NCBI RefSeq assembly: GCF_030817415.1
Contig: NZ_JAUSZI010000002.1
Coordinates: forward strand, 4,836,001 to 4,900,000
Length of the DNA stretch: 64,000 nt
Reading direction: 5' to 3'
Origin: Streptomyces umbrinus
Lineage (GTDB): Bacteria; Actinomycetota; Actinomycetes; Streptomycetales; Streptomycetaceae
Made by a program: the position numbers and the translations under genes. Below the pieces are notes generated by a model, which ran no database searches, was not told where the DNA came from, and worked only from the letters and a program-made list of their open reading frames with translations. Of this stretch, positions 59,604 through 64,000 are shown one piece after another; positions within the stretch are counted from its first letter, which is position 1, and every line of letters begins with the position of its first letter.

Positions 59604-59675
59604 ATGCTCACGCACGAGACCTTCGTCTTTACCTATGGCAACCGGCCCACCGGCTGCCATGGTCGTGCTGCTTGA
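59604..59675 (+). CDS. Phe/Tyr leader peptide of chorismate mutase
   Basis: This 23-residue open frame starts at ATG 59604 and ends at TGA 59675. Residues 7-11 are Phe-Val-Phe-Thr-Tyr, the two end products of the chorismate mutase branch. It is followed 22 bases later by a strong terminator hairpin. Together with the leaderless start this fits a ribosome-mediated attenuator that senses charged tRNA-Phe and tRNA-Tyr. An alternative hairpin (GGCA-CCGG...CCGG-TGCC, 59637-59658) lies inside the leader frame. Confidence 0.7.
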   Translation: MLTHETFVFTYGNRPTGCHGRAA

Positions 59676-59697
59676 GCAACTGACAAGCGACTTCCCA

Positions 59698-59728
59698 GGC
59701 GCCCCGGGCCGACAAGGCCCGGGGCGCC
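59698..59728 (+). terminator. Attenuator terminator upstream of chorismate mutase
   Basis: GGCGCCCCGGGCC (59698-59710) pairs perfectly with GGCCCGGGGCGCC (59716-59728) around loop GACAA, 57 bases before the chorismate mutase start. A short TCGCGGTTT tail follows. Confidence 0.8.
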
Positions 59729-59785
59729 TCGCGGTTTCCGGACCTTGCCGCTCCGGGGCACCCCACTCGAAGAGGAGCCCCCGAG

Positions 59786-60106
59786 ATGAGCACAGCCGCC
59801 GACACGGCCACCGGCACCACCGAGAACACCACCGCGGACAGGACCGGCGCCCGTACCGAAGCGGCCGCCGACGTCATCACCGGCGCCCGCGAACGCATCG
59901 ACGCCCTCGACGACCGGATCATCGGCCTCGTCCAGGAACGCATGGCGATCTCGGCGGTCATCCAGGAGGCCCGCATCGCCTCCGGAGGCCGCCGCGTGAA
60001 CCTGTCCCGCGAGATGGACGTCCTCGGCCACTACAGGGACGCGCTCGGCAAGCCGGGCACCTCCCTCGCGATGACACTCCTGGAGCTCTGCCGCGGCCGC
60101 GTCTGA
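59786..60106 (+). CDS. Chorismate mutase (AroQ class)
   Basis: This 106-residue single-domain enzyme converts chorismate to prephenate, the first step towards Phe and Tyr. After about 30 disordered Thr/Ala residues it has the AroQ helices: ARERIDALDDRIIGLVQERM with the catalytic Arg, AISAVIQEARIASGG, and VNLSREMDVLGHYRDALG. It starts at ATG 59786 with GAGGAG upstream. The upstream leader peptide and terminator imply attenuation by aromatic amino acids. Confidence 0.92.
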   Translation: MSTAADTATGTTENTTADRTGARTEAAADVITGARERIDALDDRIIGLVQERMAISAVIQEARIASGGRRVNLSREMDVLGHYRDALGKPGTSLAMTLLELCRGRV

Positions 60107-60294
60107 AGACCACCTCCGAGGATGCTGAGGACGTCCGGGATCCGCGTACGACACCCGCGTACGACGGACGTCCGGTGCACGCACGTACGCATGTCCTCTC
60201 ACCCGTACGGCGCGTGACCGCCCCGCGGCGGGCTTCGTTGGTCCCGGTGTCCGTGTCAGCCAGGGGCGGGCCCGAAGAACCACGCGTGGCTCCG

Positions 60295-60417
60295 CTGGAA
60301 CGATGAGGCGTACGGACGTGCGCCGTGGGACCTCGTTCCAGAGAAGTGACCGGACGGCAGGGGACAGCAGCCCGGTCACCCAAGAGAGGTCGGTTCCGGG
60401 GACGCCCGGAACCGACC
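60295..60417. ncRNA. Candidate structured RNA: three consecutive hairpins
   Basis: In the 660-base gap 60107-60766 three strong stems follow one another. CTGGAACGA-tg-AGG (60295-60308) pairs with CCTCGTTCCAG (60331-60341). GTGACCGG (60346-60353) pairs with CCGGTCAC (60372-60379). GGTCGGTTCCGGG (60388-60400) pairs with CCCGGAACCGACC (60405-60417) around a four-base loop. A perfect terminator lies at 60661. The direction and even the existence of a transcript are inferred. Confidence 0.4.
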
Positions 60418-60480
60418 GGCGGAATCTGTGCAAGGGCGGTCGAAACGGTTGCGGAGGCCGCGGCCCATCGAGCACGATGT

Positions 60481-60645
60481 TTGGAACCACCCCAAGTCCC
60501 AGAGCAGACAGCAGCATTGGATCGTCTTACCGCCATTGGTCGACACCACGCGCACTCCCCCGTGCGCCGGGGCGCCGACCCGGCGGAGAAGCCAGTAAGC
60601 GGCGCACCCCCCGGCGCCGTCCCGCAGGCACCGGCGCTGCCCTGA
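60481..60645 (+). CDS. Possible small protein (54 residues)
   Basis: A TTG-started frame (LEPPQVPEQTAALDRLTAIG, then RHHAHSPVRR) ends at TGA 60645, just before a perfect terminator at 60661. The first half has unusually low G/C at third positions for this genome, so it may be protein-coding, part of a structured RNA, or neither. The terminator placement is the main support. No family was recognised. Confidence 0.3.
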   Translation: MEPPQVPEQTAALDRLTAIGRHHAHSPVRRGADPAEKPVSGAPPGAVPQAPALP

Positions 60646-60660
60646 CGTCGGTGCTGACCA

Positions 60661-60695
60661 CGAAGGGCCCCGCGGTTCGCCCGCGGGGCCCTTCG
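60661..60695. terminator. Perfect 15-bp bidirectional terminator
   Basis: CGAAGGGCCCCGCGG (60661-60675) pairs exactly with CCGCGGGGCCCTTCG (60681-60695) around loop TTCGC. It can end both the plus-strand transcript and the minus-strand lipoprotein gene. Confidence 0.85.
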
Positions 60696-60766
60696 CCTGT
60701 CCGTACGACGTGCGGCCGGTCCCGTGTCCCGGACCGTGCCGGGCCGTGCGGTTCCGTCCCGTCCCG

Positions 60767-61564
60767 TCAGGCCGTCGTCTTCTTCAGCTTGGCGAGCTGC
60801 GCCTCGACGAGTTCGGCCGGGACCTCGACCTCGTCGGCGTCCAGCATGTTCATCGAGCTGAAGGCCACCAGCGTCGAACCGTCGCGGACGACCGTGTAGG
60901 CGGCCGGGACCTCCGCCCCCTCGATGGAGGCGACCAGCCGGAACGCGACGGACTCGTCGCCCAGCTTCGGATCGGCCAGCGCCTTGACCCCGGAGTACTT
61001 GTAGCCGACGTACCGGTACGCCGTGCACTCGCCGGTCGCCCTGCGCAGCCCGGCGAGCACGTCGTCGGCCTCGCCGGACCCGTACGAGAGGAGCGCGAGC
61101 GTGGTCACCGAGGCGTTCGTCTCGTCCTTGGCGGTGACGCCGCGGCTGAGCGAGGTCCGTGAGACCGGGTCGGTGGTGAACAGGAACATGTCGGCGACCG
61201 GCTGGCACCTGGCCGGGCCCGCCGGGGAGGACGCCCCTTGGAGGTCGGCGGATCCGGCCCCCTCGACCTTGTATCCCTTGACGTCAGCCGTCGTGAGCGC
61301 GGCCTTCTTCAACTGCGCCCGGGTCAGGGGTTCGTCCGTGTCCGGGGCGGCCGAGGAGTCCTTGCCCGACCCCTTCGCCTTGTCCCCGGCCCCGTTCCCG
61401 TCCTCGCCGTTCGCCTTCTCCTTCGACTTGTCGGCCGACTGCCCGGTGGCCGACGTCCGTGCCGCCTTCTTGTCCTTGTCGCCGCCGTCCGAGCACGCCG
61501 AGGCGCATCCGAGGCCGACGACGACCGATGCGGCCACGAGGGTCCGCGTGATCCTTCTGCTCAT
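60767..61564 (-). CDS. Secreted lipoprotein of unknown function
   Basis: The 265-residue product has a lipoprotein signal (SRRITRTLVAASVVVGLGCA with a lipobox Cys followed by SACSDGG). A Lys/Asp/Gly-rich linker and a globular domain follow (LTTADVKGYKVEGAGSADLQ; RCQPVADMFLFTTD; ALRFRLVASIEG-like segments near the end; TLVAFSSMNMLDADEVEVPA). It resembles actinobacterial lipoproteins of the LppX/sensor-like type without a named family. ATG 61564 has AGGAC immediately upstream. Confidence 0.82.
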   Translation of the reverse strand: MSRRITRTLVAASVVVGLGCASACSDGGDKDKKAARTSATGQSADKSKEKANGEDGNGAGDKAKGSGKDSSAAPDTDEPLTRAQLKKAALTTADVKGYKVEGAGSADLQGASSPAGPARCQPVADMFLFTTDPVSRTSLSRGVTAKDETNASVTTLALLSYGSGEADDVLAGLRRATGECTAYRYVGYKYSGVKALADPKLGDESVAFRLVASIEGAEVPAAYTVVRDGSTLVAFSSMNMLDADEVEVPAELVEAQLAKLKKTTA

Positions 61565-61583
61565 GTCCTGCTCATGTCCGTAC

Positions 61584-62783
61584 TCATGTCCGGGACACCG
61601 TCCCACACGACTCCGTCCCGGACTTGTCGAGCTCCCGGCTGCGGTCGTACGGGTCGGTCGTGGGCCCGCTCGGCGGCGCGCCCGTGGGTTCGACCGAGTC
61701 GAACTGCGGGTGCAGGAAGCCGTCGTAGACGTCGCAGGCGGAGTTGGCGAGATCCTGGTCGTGGCGGCTGACCGAGAGCCTGCCCGGCGTGACCTCGTAC
61801 TTCGCCGGGTTGAGGAGCTCCAGGTCGAGGATGCGGCGGACGATGGTGCGGGAGACCTCGGTGGAGTCCGGGTCGGCCAGGGCCAGCGGGTAGACGAAGG
61901 TGTAGTCGGCGTGGATGGCGACGGCACCGTCCTTGCCCGCCTTGAAGGTCGTACGGCCACGGGTCTTGACCACGTCGCCGACGAGCCGCACCTCGTCCGG
62001 GTCGAAGCGGCTGAAGAGCGAGAGCGGGTCGCTCTCCTTGCCGGGCTTGCGGAGCCAGGACTTCGCGTCGTCGATCATGCCCGGCTGCTTGGGGTCGAGG
62101 ATCTTGTCGAGCGTGGTCTCGGGGGTGCCGCCGAGCAGGGTCTTGCGGTCGAGGTTCGCGTCGACGAGCAGGGACTTGGTCTGTGCCAGGGCCTTGGCCA
62201 CCTGGTCCTTGCCGAACGCGCCGACCGGCTTGGCCTCCGGCAGGACGATTCCGGCGGCGCCGTCGGCGTACCGCACGGCCGGGGAACCGGCGAACGGCTC
62301 GTCCAGCGTGGGCGTTCCGGGCGCGGCGGAGGGGGCGTTCGACGGGGCCGCGGTCTCGTCGGGCAGCGGGTTCGCCGACTGCGTGCCCCCGTCCGTGTCC
62401 GTGCCGGTGCCGAACGGGTCACCCGGCACCAGGGACGGCTTCATGGCCACCACGGCCACCACGATCGCGAGCACGACGCCGATGACCGTCCACACCTTGC
62501 GGCGCCGGGCCGCCCGCCCGTTCATCTCCTGCCAGGCGGGCCCGGTACGCCACCCCGGAGGCAGCTCGCCGCGCGCCTCCTGCTGCCGCAGCCTTTCGGT
62601 CACCATGCGGGCTCGCGCGGAGGGCTCCTTGGGCGCCTCGGACGTGCGGATGTCCCGCTCGCTGTCCTGGACGAACTGCGCCCACACGTCCTCCGGTACG
62701 GACTCACCGGACTGCCCGGATCTCCCGGATTCTGCGGATTTCCCGGGCTCCTCGGGTGACTTCTCCGACGGCTTCTCGGCCAC
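61584..62783 (-). CDS. Single-pass membrane protein with extracytoplasmic domain
   Basis: The 399-residue product has a cytoplasmic region of about 90 residues (VPEDVWAQFVQDSERDIRTS; PPGWRTGPAWQEMNGRAARRR), one membrane helix (VWTVIGVVLAIVVAVVAM) and an outer domain. The outer domain reads YADGAAGIVLPEAKPVGAFG, DQVAKALAQTKSLLVDANLD, VRLVGDVVKTRGRTTFKAGK and VHADYTFVYPLALA-like segments. It is a conserved actinomycete architecture without a known role. The lipoprotein gene follows 19 bases downstream, so the two are probably co-transcribed and may act together at the membrane surface. Confidence 0.82.
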   Translation of the reverse strand: MAEKPSEKSPEEPGKSAESGRSGQSGESVPEDVWAQFVQDSERDIRTSEAPKEPSARARMVTERLRQQEARGELPPGWRTGPAWQEMNGRAARRRKVWTVIGVVLAIVVAVVAMKPSLVPGDPFGTGTDTDGGTQSANPLPDETAAPSNAPSAAPGTPTLDEPFAGSPAVRYADGAAGIVLPEAKPVGAFGKDQVAKALAQTKSLLVDANLDRKTLLGGTPETTLDKILDPKQPGMIDDAKSWLRKPGKESDPLSLFSRFDPDEVRLVGDVVKTRGRTTFKAGKDGAVAIHADYTFVYPLALADPDSTEVSRTIVRRILDLELLNPAKYEVTPGRLSVSRHDQDLANSACDVYDGFLHPQFDSVEPTGAPPSGPTTDPYDRSRELDKSGTESCGTVSRT

Positions 62784-63082
62784 GGCGCTCGCGCCTCTCC
62801 CCCATGATCGACCCGCGGATCGACGTGTTCTTCGAACTACTCGACGGATTACTCGACGGACAAACGATGGACAGTTCTATGGCGTGGGCACGGGAGTTTA
62901 CAAGTCCGAGCCGGCTGTGACCCAGCCCACATAAAAATTCTGTGAGTTCGGGGACAACCCTTTACAGGAGTCACAGGTCTCACTTGCGGAACCAACGGCC
63001 GTACCCGCGTACCCCGCACGCGGAGGCCTCCCAACCTCTCGTGCCGCAATGCTGCGGTACGCCGGACTCTCCGAGGTCTTCA

Positions 63083-64000
63083 TGAAGCTTCGCCGTGTCA
63101 TGGCCGCTGCGGCCACGACGGCCGTCATAGCTCCGCTCGCGCTGCTGTCGGCTCCTGCCGCCTTCGCGACGGACCCCACGCCCACCGGGACCGAGTCCGC
63201 CACGACGACGCCGAGCGCGACGCCGTCCGCCACCGAGACGACGACGCCCAGCCCGACGCCCACGACGACTCCGCCGAGCACCGAGATCCCCTCGGGCACG
63301 CCGACCCCGAGCACCAGCACGACGCCCACCGGGTCGCCGACCACGACGCCCGAGCCGAGCGAGGACCCGACCGACCCGGACGTCCCGTACTGCGAGGACC
63401 TCGACGAGAACTACGGCGACGCCAAGGTCTCCGCGGACATCAAGGGTCTGCCCGGCAAGATCGTCGCGGGCGACGGCTTCCACAACTTCAACCTGGTCGT
63501 CACCAACGAGTCGAAGGCCGACCTCAAGGGTGTCGCCTTCTACGCCGAGATCGAGAACTACGAGCTCGACGAGGCGAAGTTCCTGAGCCCGTACGTCACG
63601 CTGGAGTTCAAGAACACCGAGTCCGGCAAGTGGGAGCGGATCGGCGACGAGAGCTGGGCCGGTGACTACTTCTTCTACGTCGAGTCCCTGAAGGCGAAGG
63701 CGAGCGAGAAGGTCGCCCTGCGCTTCAGCGTCGACAAGGGCGCTCCGGCCGGTGACTCGTACTCCTTCGGCTCCGGCGCCTACCTGGACAACATCAAGGG
63801 CCAGGACTGCATCGCCGAGGGCTGGGCGCAGTACGACTTCGAGGTGCTGAAGGCCGGCTCGACCAACCCCGACCCGGGCACCGCCGACCCGAGCGACAAC
63901 GGCAAGGACCCGGTGAAGAAGCCGCAGGGCAACGTCTCCGAGCTGCCGACCGGCAACCTCGCCGAGACCGGCTCCAGCTCGGCCCTGCCGACCATCGGTC
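63083..64000 (+). CDS. Sortase-anchored surface protein with Thr/Pro-rich stalk (3' end outside window)
   Basis: About 306 residues are visible. A signal peptide (MKLRRVMAAAATTAVIAPLA...AFA) leads into a Thr/Pro/Ser-rich stalk (residues about 30-95). A beta-rich domain follows (DLDENYGDAKVSADIKGLPG; FHNFNLVVTNESKADLKGVA; FSVDKGAPAGDSYSFGSGAY). Near the right edge is the sorting signal LAETG, followed by SSSALPTIG, where the membrane helix and basic tail should continue. LAxTG is recognised by class E sortases in Streptomyces, so the protein should be covalently attached to peptidoglycan. Confidence 0.88.

Noticed and set aside
60477..60899. ATG-started frame (MFGTTPSPRADSS) overlapping the lipoprotein gene
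   Set aside because: It runs through the perfect terminator and then antisense into the lipoprotein; no coding bias of its own.
62925..62945. Shared TTTTATGTGGGC block on opposite strands near 41072 and 62940
   Set aside because: Twelve shared bases with unrelated flanks and different gene contexts is too little to call a common regulatory site.

Overview
The window is chromosomal DNA from a high-GC actinomycete, almost certainly a Streptomyces. Codon third positions are overwhelmingly G/C, GTG and TTG starts are common, and gene order (purN-purH, sucC-sucD, a small B12-binding mutase subunit, pcrA, NlpC/P60 hydrolases, guaA, chorismate mutase) matches the conserved core of Streptomyces chromosomes. 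No tRNA, rRNA, insertion sequence, CRISPR array or replication origin was seen.

Layout. 1-2.6 kb: two related helix-turn-helix membrane regulators around a secreted peptidoglycan-binding protein. 2.9-5.7 kb: folD with a DUF3017 partner, then a Gly/Pro/Gln-rich membrane protein. 5.9-11.2 kb: a decayed island with an intact FHA-like gene, a receptor Ser/Thr kinase broken by a frameshift, a second damaged copy of the pair, and a truncated, frameshifted RHS/YD-repeat gene joined head-on to the second kinase remnant. 11.5-16.2 kb: purH, purN, a membrane protein and an aldo/keto reductase with a MerR-like promoter. 16.2-22 kb: a DUF6350 membrane protein, a membrane-tethered ECF-sigma-like protein, sucD and sucC. 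22.4-25.5 kb: two secreted repeat proteins with 11-residue and 8-residue repeats.

25.7-33.9 kb is the most system-like region: MoxR AAA+ ATPase, DUF5682 protein and VWA protein in one operon, divergent from a SWIM zinc-finger protein and a DUF5691 protein. The shared promoter region carries a 13-bp inverted repeat whose arms are two back-to-back matches to the actinobacterial RecA-NDp/PafBC DNA-damage promoter; the same motif lies in front of pcrA. I infer a damage-inducible five-gene chaperone/conflict system.

34-45 kb: B12-binding mutase subunit, a small TTA-containing gene coupled to a lipase, an M23 peptidase, pcrA, a c-di-AMP (ydaO-type) riboswitch and two NlpC/P60 hydrolases. 44.6-57.6 kb: a MocR regulator with a divergent methyltransferase, a PspC-type histidine kinase/response regulator pair divergent from a PspC/LiaF-like protein, and assorted membrane and metabolic genes. 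57.6-64 kb: guaA, a chorismate mutase behind what looks like a Phe/Tyr attenuator, a gap with stacked hairpins, a lipoprotein, a membrane-anchored protein and a sortase substrate that runs off the end.

Two families of dispersed intergenic elements (four and two copies) and several short tandem duplications spanning stop codons are spread through the window.
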